Assembly: GCA_012727435.1 (NCBI GenBank)
Contig: JAAYHB010000015.1
Location: 1 to 64,000 of the forward strand
Source of the DNA: Clostridiales bacterium
GTDB lineage: Bacteria; Bacillota; Clostridia; Oscillospirales; CAG-272
Direction of reading: 5' to 3'
DNA: 64,000 nucleotides
Both the position numbers and the translations under genes were made by a program. Under the pieces are notes generated by a model. That model was not told the DNA's origin and did not search any database. It worked only from the letters and a program-made list of their open reading frames with translations. Shown piece by piece: positions 26,742 through 34,325 of this stretch. How positions within the stretch are numbered: position 1 is the first letter of the stretch; each line of letters starts with the position of its first letter.

Positions 26742-28403
26742 CTATTTGACAATTATGTCGTCAATCGACCCGCCGGCCGGAATCATCGGCAGCACGTTCT
26801 CGTCGGTATCTATCCTGCAGTCGATCACAAACGGCCTATCCGCCGCAAATGCGGCTTCAAGCGCCCTGTCAAGCTCGGCTGCCGTCCAGGCCCTCGCTCC
26901 ACCGGCCCCGAAGGCTTCGGCAAGCTTTACGAAATCGGTTTTTCTGTTCAGCGTCGAGTTGGAATAGCGCTGCCCGTAAAAGAGCTTCTGCCATTGTCTG
27001 ACCATTCCGAGCACGCCGTTGTTCATTATGATTATCACAATCGGCAGGTTGTTCGACACGGCGGTCGCAAGCTCGGTGAGGTTCATGCCGAAACTCCCGT
27101 CGCCGGTAAAGAGCACAGTCTTCGCTCCCCCCGACGCAAAGCAACCGCCGATAGCGGCGCCCAGGCCGAAGCCCATGGTGCCGAGCCCGCCGGAAGTCAG
27201 GAGGGTGCGCGGCTTTCTGAACCTGTAATACTGCGCCACCCACATCTGGTGCTGGCCGACGTCGGTCGCGATGACGGTATCCTCATTCGTGTAGCGCTGA
27301 ACCTTCTCGATTATGGCCTTGGGGTGCATTTCCTTTCCGGTCGGATAGAAAGAGATTTCTTCCTCTATCATTTTGGCGACCTCGGCTCTCCACTCGGGCC
27401 GTCTGGCAGGGCTCAGCTTTGCGTTTATCCCCTTTAGTATCTCGCCGACATCCCCGACAAGTCCGATATTTGCCGGGATGTTCTTGTCGATCTCCGCCGC
27501 GTCGATGTCTATGTGTATGAACCTGGCGTTCTGCGTGTATCTCGTCTTGTTGCCGGTGGCGCGGTCCGAGAAGCGGACCCCGACTCCGATTATCAGGTCG
27601 GCCTCCGACTTTGCCTTTGTCGAGGCATAACGCCCGTGCATGCCTGCCATTCCGAGGCAATATTCGTAGTCGCTCGACACCGCCGAGAGCCCCATCATGC
27701 TGAAACCGACTACCGCGTCGGTCAGCTCGGCAAGTTTCTTTACCTCCCCGCCGGCGCCCGAGGCGACAACTCCTCCTCCGCAGTAAATATAGGGCTTTTT
27801 TGACTTTTCGATTAGCTCGACCGCACGGTCGATTTCGTCCTCATCGGGCTTTGGAGTGCTGAACTTCTGTATCGGCCCGCCCGGCGTGTACTCGCACCCG
27901 GCTATCTGAATGTCCTTCGGTATGTCTATTAGCACCGGCCCCGGCCGGCCCGACCGGGCAATCGTGAAGGCCTCCCTGATTATCCCCGCAAGATCCCTGA
28001 CGTCCTTTACAATGTAGTTGTGCTTGGTTATAGGCATCGTGACGCCCATGATGTCTACTTCCTGAAAGCTGTCCTTGCCGAGCAGGGGCAGGGCTACGTT
28101 CCCGGTGATGGCGACAAGCGGCGAGGAATCAAGATATGCGGTTGCAATACCGGTCACAAGATTTGTAGCCCCCGGCCCCGAGGTGGCGATCACAACCCCC
28201 ACCTTTCCCGAGGCACGGGCATAGCCGTCGGCGGCGTGCGCCGCGCCCTGCTCGTGGGCCGAGATGACATGGCGGATGCGGTCGCTCGACTTATACAGTT
28301 CGTCATATATGTTGAGCACGGCACCGCCCGGGTAGCCGAACACGCGGTCGCACCCCAGCTCGATCAATGTCTCAACTATAATCTGTGCTCCGTTCATCTT
28401 CAT
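26742..28403 (-). CDS. ilvB: acetolactate synthase catalytic subunit
   Basis: IlvB makes acetolactate or acetohydroxybutyrate from pyruvate (and 2-oxobutyrate) with thiamine diphosphate. The 553-residue product has the catalytic glutamate in SAHEQGAAHAADGYARASG, the GVRFSDRATG region and the TPP motif GDGSFGMN...IMNNGVLGMVRQWQ. The first ATG has a poor Shine-Dalgarno; AAAGGAAAG lies 13 bases upstream, next to a 14-codon out-of-frame ORF that overlaps the ilvB start. Expression is probably set by the attenuator directly upstream. Confidence 0.96.
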   Translation of the reverse strand: MKMNGAQIIVETLIELGCDRVFGYPGGAVLNIYDELYKSSDRIRHVISAHEQGAAHAADGYARASGKVGVVIATSGPGATNLVTGIATAYLDSSPLVAITGNVALPLLGKDSFQEVDIMGVTMPITKHNYIVKDVRDLAGIIREAFTIARSGRPGPVLIDIPKDIQIAGCEYTPGGPIQKFSTPKPDEDEIDRAVELIEKSKKPYIYCGGGVVASGAGGEVKKLAELTDAVVGFSMMGLSAVSSDYEYCLGMAGMHGRYASTKAKSEADLIIGVGVRFSDRATGNKTRYTQNARFIHIDIDAAEIDKNIPANIGLVGDVGEILKGINAKLSPARRPEWRAEVAKMIEEEISFYPTGKEMHPKAIIEKVQRYTNEDTVIATDVGQHQMWVAQYYRFRKPRTLLTSGGLGTMGFGLGAAIGGCFASGGAKTVLFTGDGSFGMNLTELATAVSNNLPIVIIIMNNGVLGMVRQWQKLFYGQRYSNSTLNRKTDFVKLAEAFGAGGARAWTAAELDRALEAAFAADRPFVIDCRIDTDENVLPMIPAGGSIDDIIVK

Positions 28404-28437
28404 GCCGTTCTTTCATCTTTCCTTTGCCGTAATTATT

Positions 28438-28474
28438 AAAAAATCTTGCAATGCATTGTGTGTATTGCAAGATT
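28438..28474 (-). terminator. ilvB attenuator terminator
   Basis: AATCTTGCAAT and ATTGCAAGATT form a perfect 11-bp stem around an 11-base loop, followed by an uninterrupted T tract, between the leader ORF and ilvB. Placed in the 5' leader of an operon, it would stop transcription unless disrupted. Confidence 0.85.
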
Positions 28475-28491
28475 CAATGTTATCTATTCAG

Positions 28492-28521
28492 TTTAGGTTC
28501 AGTTAGGGTTTACTGAAACCT
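28492..28521 (-). promoter_or_regulatory. leader hairpin of the ilvB attenuator
   Basis: Directly after the leader-peptide stop codon, AGGTTTCAGT can pair with ACTGAACCT (one bulge) around an AAACCCTA loop. A second ACTGAA repeat just downstream could compete. This looks like the pause or alternative-fold part of an attenuator; the exact antiterminator needs a folding calculation. Confidence 0.5.
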
Positions 28522-28637
28522 TACTCGATAACAATGCTCTCGAATACACAACCATTATTGCCCGCGACAATAAGTACCCGTAGTACGAGTACGAGTACTA
28601 GTATGGCAATAATAGCTGCAAACGCGAAGAACATCAT
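28521..28637 (-). CDS. ilvB operon leader peptide
   Basis: A short ORF not in the ORF track: 38 codons, ATG-ATG start after CCGAGGAGATA, encoding an MMFFAFAA opening followed by residues 9-24 IIAILVLVLVLRVLIV, then AGNN, and ending in TAA. Fourteen of these sixteen residues are Ile, Leu or Val, several written with codons that look rare in this genome (CTA, ATA, GTA). The pattern resembles the E. coli ilvB leader, which has V-V-V-V-R-V-V-V-V-V-G-N. Position is decisive: promoter upstream, intrinsic terminator and ilvB downstream. Ribosome stalling at the run during branched-chain amino acid shortage would relieve termination. Alternatively it could be a tiny membrane peptide, which I consider less likely. 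Confidence 0.85.
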   Translation of the reverse strand: MMFFAFAAIIAILVLVLVLRVLIVAGNNGCVFESIVIE

Positions 28638-28666
28638 TATCTCCTCGGGCGCTTTTGATTCTCTAC

Positions 28667-28695
28667 AGTTTAACATAATAATAGTTTTATGTCAA
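28667..28695 (-). promoter_or_regulatory. promoter of the ilv-leu operon
   Basis: On the minus strand TTGACA and TAAACT are separated by 17 bases; the start point would be near 28660, some 23 bases before the leader-peptide ATG. This defines a leader of about 255 bases before ilvB. Confidence 0.75.
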
Positions 28696-28776
28696 TTGTT
28701 ATAATATCACAATATTAGGCTATGCAAAAGGAAATTTTTTGTTCATAAGATGACACCGGATGTCGGAAATTAACCC

Positions 28777-28798
28777 AAAAATCCGAAAAATATCGGAT
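28777..28798 (-). terminator. terminator after the MMPL gene
   Basis: ATCCGA and TCGGAT form a short stem followed by TTTT on the minus strand, 4 bases past the transporter stop codon. It separates MMPL transcription from the ilv-leu promoter. Confidence 0.6.
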
Positions 28799-28802
28799 GT
28801 GC

Positions 28803-31772
28803 TCACTTCCCTTTTTTAGTAAGGAACCGAATGGGCTTATCAAGGATAATGAGGAGCGCCGGGAGCACGAACACCGTCATGATAACCGCGCATATGCCGC
28901 CGCGCATTATGGCATGCCCCAGCATGCGGACGGTCGGAAAGCTGCTTGTCAGCCCCAGAATAAGCCCGCCAACCGCAAATATGCTGCCGGAGGTCAGAAT
29001 CGAGCGCAGCGAGGTGCTCTGCGCCTCGGCCACGGCGCCGGCCTCGTCAAGCTTTTTCCTCGCCTCAAGGTAATTTGAGGTGAGCAGTATGGCATAGTCT
29101 ATTGTCGCGCCGAGCAGGATATTGCTGATTATGAGATACCCGACAAAGACCATATGCTCGCCGAGCAGGTAGGGTATGCTCATGTTTATCCATATAGCCC
29201 CCTCGATAACCGCTACGAGCATGACCGGAATCAGCGCCGAGCTGAAGCTGAGCGCCACGACCGCCGCGACTGCGGCAATCGAATAGGCAGTTATTCTGTT
29301 GAAATCGACGCTCGTGTGCTCCTCGATGTCGGCCGCGGCGGCCGTGTTGCCGAGCAGGTAGAATTCGTCGGAGCCGTACACGTCCGAAACAGTCTGGCGC
29401 ACCGCCGAAAGCATCTCCCTTGCCTCGTCGCCCTCTTCTTCGCATTCAAGGTACAGAAGCACCCTGTTGAACTTGTCTCTGCCCGTAAACTGGGCCTTCA
29501 GCACGTCGGGTAAAAGCGTGTTCATGCCCGAGTCGGCCATCTGCGCCCACGACACCACGCTCACAACCCTGTCAATGCCGGCCAGCCGCTCGCCGAGGAC
29601 GAGCTCCTTGTGATAGTTTTTTGGCACCAGCACCGCAAGCTGCTCCTGCGTGCCGAAGACCTCCTCGGCGGCCCTGCGATTTTCCAATACTTTACTGTCG
29701 GCCGGCAGGGTGGCAGACCTCCCGTAGGTAAAAGTATTCTGCCCTGCCAGATATGCCGCGGGGACTATCAGGGCAAAGGCAAGGACGACGACCACCCAGC
29801 GGTATTTGACCGAGAATCGCGAGAGCCCGCCGGTACCGAGCTTCAGCGCTTTATGCTCACTCTTTATTATGAGCTTATCGGAATACACGACCAGCCCGGG
29901 CAGAAAGAGGAATACCGTGAGAAAGCTCAGTATTATCCCCTTTGCCATCACGACGCCCATGTCAAATCCCAGCTTGTATTTCATGAATATGACCGTGACA
30001 AAGCAGGCCACGGTTGTAAGCGAACTCGCAAGAATCGGGGCGAGCGAACCTCTCAGCGCCCGTGTCATCGCTTCCTCAGCCTCAACCCCGCCTGCGCGCT
30101 CACGCTTGTAACGGTTGATGAGGAAGACCGCATAGTCAATCGAGAGGGCAAGCTGCAGTATGCTGGCCACGTTCTGGGTGAGATAAGAAACATCGCCGAG
30201 CAGCAGGTTGCTACCCATGTTCAGGATTATGGCCGAGGCTATTGCGGCAATATAGAGCAGAGGCTCAAACCACGACGAGCTGAATATCAGCAGTATGACC
30301 AGCGCGACAATTACCGCCAGTGCTGTCGCCCGGAGTATTTCGCTCCGCTGGTCCTGCCGCTCATAGTATGTGTGCGTCGCGTTGCCGAAAAGATGAAGCT
30401 TCTCTGATATCGAGACGATCTCCCCCACCGCCCGGCTGGTTGCTTCGGCGTAGTCGCCGTCGGAAAAGGCAATTGAAAACAGCGCATGCCCGTCCTTGTA
30501 AAGTCTTCCGACCTCGGTATGAAAGCCGTTGACTATATCGGCATATCCGGCCCCCAGTGGGGAGGAAACACGCATAAGGTCGCCGGCATCCGCATCCCAC
30601 GAGATATCGCCATCATAGAACTCGCCGAGCAACGGCAGAATATATGCAAGCTCTTCCCCGCTGAACTCCCGGGTCAGCGCAAGAAGAAGATCATATACAG
30701 CCGCCCCGTCACCGGTCGGCAGCACACGGGAAAGCCGCTCAAGATAATACAGTGCGTCGCCCCCGCTGAGCGGAACACCCTTGAGGTTCAGCAGGATTAC
30801 ATAGTCGATAATTGCGGGAAGCATCCCCCCATCCGAGAGTACCGGTTCAAGTGAGGTCAAGCTCTCTTTTGCGGCTGAAATTGCCGCCAGCGACTCAGCA
30901 GGAACCGGCATCATAAGAACCTGCGGATCGGAGAGGTCTATGCCCGAAAAATCCATGCCGAGCGAGGAGAGCAGTTGCATTACAACCGGCAGCTCCTGTG
31001 TGGTAAATGCCGCCGCCAGCGCCGAGTAAATATCATAGAAGGTAGTCCCTTCGGCCGACGGGAGGCAGGCTATCGCCTGCATTAAATAGGTTAATGCCTG
31101 ACCGGCCGACAGCCTGCCCGACATATTGACCGCGACCAGGGCGTCGATAAACCCCGGCAGAAACCTGACGATGTCCGAAGCACCCCCGACCTGCCCTGCC
31201 AGCGCCCGGGCGGCACTCAGGTATTCGTCCGGCAGCGGCTCTGTAAGCGCCATCAGGCGCTCAATGTCAAACTCATTTCCGCCATCCGGGAGCATATTGC
31301 CGAGCGAGCCCGAAATAAGCGTCAGCTCATCCTCCGAAAACCTGCTTTTCAAGGCAAGCGCAAGCCCGTATGGCGTTGTATCTTCTTTCTCGGGCAGGGC
31401 TTCCAGCAGCCGCAGAAAAAGTTCGACAACCTGAGAATCCGAAAGTCCGGTATCCTCTGCCAGCGGCAAAAAGATGCTGTCAAGCCAGATGACGCTCTCA
31501 ACGCCCTCAACAGCCTGAATTTCGGCCTTTATCCGCAGGACTTCTTCAATATCTCCCGAGTCAAGCATTGCCTGCGCCGTCCCTACGCCGCCGAATTCGC
31601 CTTCCATGACCAAAAATCCTGCCTTGGTGTTTGACGAGTCGGGCAGGTATTTTGTATCGTCATAATTGACCCTCACATACGGCATACACGCCGCCGAAGC
31701 TATCAGCGCCGCGGCAAAGAGGATACAAAATATCATTCTTTTTTTTACTATAAAGCTGCAGATGCGGTTCAT
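28803..31772 (-). CDS. MMPL/RND-type transporter with triplicated extracytoplasmic domain
   Basis: A 989-residue membrane protein of the MMPL branch of the RND superfamily. Membrane segment 1 is at about residues 12-30; two blocks of membrane helices (about 490-640 and 820-985) each contain the proton-relay type motif, ALSIDYAVFLINRYKR and GATIDYAILLTSNYLE. Family members move lipids or hydrophobic molecules using the proton gradient. The first extracytoplasmic loop is very large and holds three similar units of roughly 110 residues (near 111-165, 221-275 and 336-390), each with a leucine-rich helix, 'LP', 'Y-(D/G)-(I/L)', and an 'F-x-x-x-E-L' helix. GGAGG precedes the ATG. It diverges from a TetR gene that presumably regulates it. 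Confidence 0.88.
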   Translation of the reverse strand: MNRICSFIVKKRMIFCILFAAALIASAACMPYVRVNYDDTKYLPDSSNTKAGFLVMEGEFGGVGTAQAMLDSGDIEEVLRIKAEIQAVEGVESVIWLDSIFLPLAEDTGLSDSQVVELFLRLLEALPEKEDTTPYGLALALKSRFSEDELTLISGSLGNMLPDGGNEFDIERLMALTEPLPDEYLSAARALAGQVGGASDIVRFLPGFIDALVAVNMSGRLSAGQALTYLMQAIACLPSAEGTTFYDIYSALAAAFTTQELPVVMQLLSSLGMDFSGIDLSDPQVLMMPVPAESLAAISAAKESLTSLEPVLSDGGMLPAIIDYVILLNLKGVPLSGGDALYYLERLSRVLPTGDGAAVYDLLLALTREFSGEELAYILPLLGEFYDGDISWDADAGDLMRVSSPLGAGYADIVNGFHTEVGRLYKDGHALFSIAFSDGDYAEATSRAVGEIVSISEKLHLFGNATHTYYERQDQRSEILRATALAVIVALVILLIFSSSWFEPLLYIAAIASAIILNMGSNLLLGDVSYLTQNVASILQLALSIDYAVFLINRYKRERAGGVEAEEAMTRALRGSLAPILASSLTTVACFVTVIFMKYKLGFDMGVVMAKGIILSFLTVFLFLPGLVVYSDKLIIKSEHKALKLGTGGLSRFSVKYRWVVVVLAFALIVPAAYLAGQNTFTYGRSATLPADSKVLENRRAAEEVFGTQEQLAVLVPKNYHKELVLGERLAGIDRVVSVVSWAQMADSGMNTLLPDVLKAQFTGRDKFNRVLLYLECEEEGDEAREMLSAVRQTVSDVYGSDEFYLLGNTAAAADIEEHTSVDFNRITAYSIAAVAAVVALSFSSALIPVMLVAVIEGAIWINMSIPYLLGEHMVFVGYLIISNILLGATIDYAILLTSNYLEARKKLDEAGAVAEAQSTSLRSILTSGSIFAVGGLILGLTSSFPTVRMLGHAIMRGGICAVIMTVFVLPALLIILDKPIRFLTKKGK

Positions 31773-31809
31773 TCTTTATTTCCTCCGGAAAAATCGGGAT
31801 TTATCAGAT

Positions 31810-31865
31810 ATTGTGTTGACTGTTTTTCATAAATTTATTATAATAACATTGTGTTTTAAATTCAA
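31810..31865. promoter_or_regulatory. overlapping divergent promoters of the MMPL and TetR genes
   Basis: Plus strand: TTGACT (31816) and TATAAT (31839), 17-base spacer. Minus strand: TTGAAT (31865) and TATAAT (31842), also 17. The two -10 boxes share four bases, so both promoters cannot be occupied at once. Two direct copies of ATTGTGTT (31810 and 31848) flank the plus promoter and are candidate regulator sites. Confidence 0.65.
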
Positions 31866-31969
31866 CCATCAGTTTATTAAGTTTAGGAAGATAACAAACA
31901 GAGCCGAAATTAGATGTCAATTAAATAACAAATTCAAATTGTAAATTTTTTATGAAGCGAGGGCCGAAA

Positions 31970-32527
31970 ATGTCAACCGACAGGAGAATACGCTACACGA
32001 AAATGGTGCTCCGCGAAAGTCTCATCAAGCTCATGCAGGAGAGGCCGATATCAAGAATTACCGTGAAGGCCATATGCGAGGAGGCCGACATCAACCGGGC
32101 TACTTATTACGCGCACTACAGAGACCCGCACGACCAGCTCAACCAGATCGAAGCGGAGTTCATCGAGGGCATCGAGGAATTTCTCAGAGACATACCCGAG
32201 ACGGTACCGGCCGATATAGTGACGAAAATATTCGAATACATCCGCGAAAACCGTGAACTCTGCCGCACCCTGCTCAAAGGCGATATCGCATTTGAGGACA
32301 GGGTGCTGCAGATTATCCGCGCGGCGGTTTTCAGGTCCTGGAATGGCACAGACGTTGAGGCCGGCTCGCTATATGACTACATTTATACCTACACGTTGGT
32401 AGGCAGCGTAGGGGTGGTCAAGAAATGGCTTGAGGACAAAGCCGGGAAGTTCAGCGCGCGCGACATGGCAAATCTTGTGCTGAACCTGACCGAAAAAGGC
32501 GTCGGCGGCAGCCTGAATCAACCTTGA
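31970..32527 (+). CDS. TetR family regulator
   Basis: A DNA-binding repressor-type protein of 185 residues. The N-terminal helix-turn-helix is at about residues 24-50, ISRITVKAICEEADINRATYYAHY, and the C-terminal half looks like the TetR_C_33-type ligand/dimer domain (LYDYIYTYTLVGSVGVVKKWL). I use the ATG 6 bases after GAGGG rather than the ORF-track start. Divergence from the MMPL gene with overlapping promoters suggests it controls that transporter and itself. A terminator follows. Confidence 0.9.
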   Translation: MSTDRRIRYTKMVLRESLIKLMQERPISRITVKAICEEADINRATYYAHYRDPHDQLNQIEAEFIEGIEEFLRDIPETVPADIVTKIFEYIRENRELCRTLLKGDIAFEDRVLQIIRAAVFRSWNGTDVEAGSLYDYIYTYTLVGSVGVVKKWLEDKAGKFSARDMANLVLNLTEKGVGGSLNQP

Positions 32528-32528
32528 T

Positions 32529-32559
32529 AAAAAAAGGGGGCCGACTGCCTCCTTTTTTT
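32529..32559 (+). terminator. terminator after the TetR gene
   Basis: An A-tract, a GGGGGC/GCCTCC stem and a run of seven T directly follow the stop codon. Confidence 0.8.
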
Positions 32560-32587
32560 GCGTTCGGGTCAAATTTCGTGAAATAAC

Positions 32588-32616
32588 TTGATTTATATCC
32601 GCCCATAGGATATAAT
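32588..32616 (+). promoter_or_regulatory. promoter of the dCMP deaminase-dnaC gene string
   Basis: TTGATT and a perfect TATAAT are 17 bases apart. The next seven genes on the plus strand are closely spaced and may all depend on it. Confidence 0.75.
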
Positions 32617-32686
32617 TGTATAATGCAGGACAATGCTGTGCGGCGGATATTATCCGCCGGCTCAGAGCAGGAAGGATATTGCCGAG

Positions 32687-33175
32687 ATGGACAGAGTATC
32701 AAAGGATAATTATTATCTTGACATAGCAGAGACGGTAGCCGAGCGCAGCACCTGCCTGCGCCGGAAATACGGCGCCATAATCGTGAAAAACGACGTCATA
32801 GTATCGACCGGATATAACGGCGCCCCCCGAGGGCGGGCCAACTGCTGCGACCTCGGATACTGCATGCGCGACAAGCTCAACATACCGCGCGGCGAGAGGT
32901 ACGAGCTCTGCCGCTCGGTTCACTCAGAGGCAAACGCCATCATCGCCGCCCCCCGCGAGCAGATGCTCGGCTCAACCCTCTATATGGCCTGCGTCTCGCC
33001 CGAAGACGGGCAGCCGGTGCCCGGCACAAACTCCTGCATGATGTGCAAGCGGCTGATTATCAATGCGGGCATATCAAAGGTTATCGTGCGCGACACCCGG
33101 AAGGATTACCGCGTAATCAACGTCGCCGACTGGATTGATAACGACGACTCGCTCAGCGGCAAGTTCGGTTATTAA
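32687..33175 (+). CDS. deoxycytidylate deaminase family protein
   Basis: A 162-residue zinc deaminase: SVHSEANAII supplies the zinc histidine and catalytic glutamate, and CMMCKRLIINAGI the two zinc cysteines. The NGAPRGRANC segment and the extra cysteine/histidine region (CDLGYCMRD) are typical of dCMP deaminases (ComE-B/Dcd type), which feed dUMP to thymidylate synthesis. GGAAGG is 11 bases from the ATG I use; the ORF-track start would add 18 residues without a better site. Confidence 0.88.
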   Translation: MDRVSKDNYYLDIAETVAERSTCLRRKYGAIIVKNDVIVSTGYNGAPRGRANCCDLGYCMRDKLNIPRGERYELCRSVHSEANAIIAAPREQMLGSTLYMACVSPEDGQPVPGTNSCMMCKRLIINAGISKVIVRDTRKDYRVINVADWIDNDDSLSGKFGY

Positions 33176-33202
33176 TCTTCCAACGAGGGTATAAATAATA
33201 TT

Positions 33203-33832
33203 ATGAAGAGTTTTCGGATTATTATGGCATCTGCCCTGATATTTATGCTCATTCTGTCTTCTGTGTCCTGCGGTATGGGGCTCGGCGTCATGGATTACGA
33301 CAAAGCCACCAATCTTTATACCGACCGCTACACCGGAATATCCTACACAAATGCCCCTTCGGTTTATGAGCCAATGGCGCTCAGTAAAGAATATGCAAGA
33401 TGGAAGAGCCCGGGCGGCCGGGTGGTCTTTTATGAAATCGAGGGCATGGACCCCTCGCTCTGGCTTGCCGAGGAAGGAAAGACCGTCTTTTACTCAACAG
33501 AAGTAACCCTCCCCACCCTCTCTCAGATGGAGCCGAACAGGATACTGATCTGCGTCGAGGAGACCCTGACGGTCGCAATTGCCGAGATAACCGAACCCGA
33601 GGAAATCTCAGCCCTCATTGACATCTGGGAGAACGGCGAGGCGGTCCCCTACCCCGGCACAACGCCCAAAGCAACCTACCGCATCAAATTTCAGTCCGAG
33701 CTCTATCCCGGCCTTCTCTTCAGCCTGATTTATGTCGAATACGATAACGGCGACCGCCTGCTCTACAGCCGCGATGACGGCAGGTGCGTTCCTGCGGGCG
33801 ATATTATCCACAGCTATCTCATGGGCGACTAG
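33203..33832 (+). CDS. predicted lipoprotein, function unknown
   Basis: A 209-residue protein with a clear lipoprotein signal: MKSFRIIMASALIFMLILSS then lipobox VSC at about residue 23. The mature part is mixed alpha/beta with no motif I recognise. It lies 27 bases after the deaminase and only 26 bases before rimI. The ribosome binding site (GAGGG, 13 bases away) is weak. Confidence 0.75.
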   Translation: MKSFRIIMASALIFMLILSSVSCGMGLGVMDYDKATNLYTDRYTGISYTNAPSVYEPMALSKEYARWKSPGGRVVFYEIEGMDPSLWLAEEGKTVFYSTEVTLPTLSQMEPNRILICVEETLTVAIAEITEPEEISALIDIWENGEAVPYPGTTPKATYRIKFQSELYPGLLFSLIYVEYDNGDRLLYSRDDGRCVPAGDIIHSYLMGD

Positions 33833-33858
33833 GCGTAGTCGGGCTCCGGCATGATTTT

Positions 33859-34320
33859 ATGATGGAAATCGTACGCTTCGGCCCCGAGCATGTAAGCGAG
33901 GCGGCGCACATCGAGACTCTTTGCTTCTCCGACCCCTGGAGCGAGGCCGGACTTGAGTTTCTGACCAGCAAGAGAGCTGTCTCCTATGCCTGCATGGTTG
34001 ACGGTAAACTTGCCGCATATGCCGGAATGCTTTGCGTGCTCGACGAGGGTCAGATACTCAACGTGGCGACCCATCCCGACTATCGCCGGCGGGGGTATGC
34101 GCGGGCTCTGCTCGGGGCTCTGATTGACTATGCCGACAGTCACGGCATTGTCACCCTCTTGCTTGAGGTGCGCGAGTCGAACACCCCGGCAATATCGCTC
34201 TACCGTTCGGCGGGGTTTGTGGCTGTCGGATACCGGCCGCGCTATTACCGCAAACCGGTAGAGGCTGCGGTAATCATGGTGAGAACAAAAAACACAGATG
34301 TAAAGCAACCCAAAGGATAG
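33859..34320 (+). CDS. rimI: ribosomal-protein-alanine N-acetyltransferase-type GNAT
   Basis: A 153-residue GNAT acetyltransferase with the acetyl-CoA loop VATHPDYRRRGYARALLGAL and the RimI-type ending LEVRESNTPAISLYRSAGF. RimI acetylates S18 in E. coli and other N termini in Firmicutes. Adjacent tsaD supports the name; the tsaB and tsaE genes that often accompany them are missing. Two ATGs in tandem (33859 and 33862) precede EIVRFGPEH, neither with a strong Shine-Dalgarno. Confidence 0.85.
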   Translation: MMEIVRFGPEHVSEAAHIETLCFSDPWSEAGLEFLTSKRAVSYACMVDGKLAAYAGMLCVLDEGQILNVATHPDYRRRGYARALLGALIDYADSHGIVTLLLEVRESNTPAISLYRSAGFVAVGYRPRYYRKPVEAAVIMVRTKNTDVKQPKG

Positions 34321-34325
34321 AATAA

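Noticed and set aside
28403-28660. T-box riboswitch before ilvB
   Set aside because: I looked for the conserved T-box 14-mer and specifier-loop layout and did not find them; a leader peptide and terminator explain the region better.
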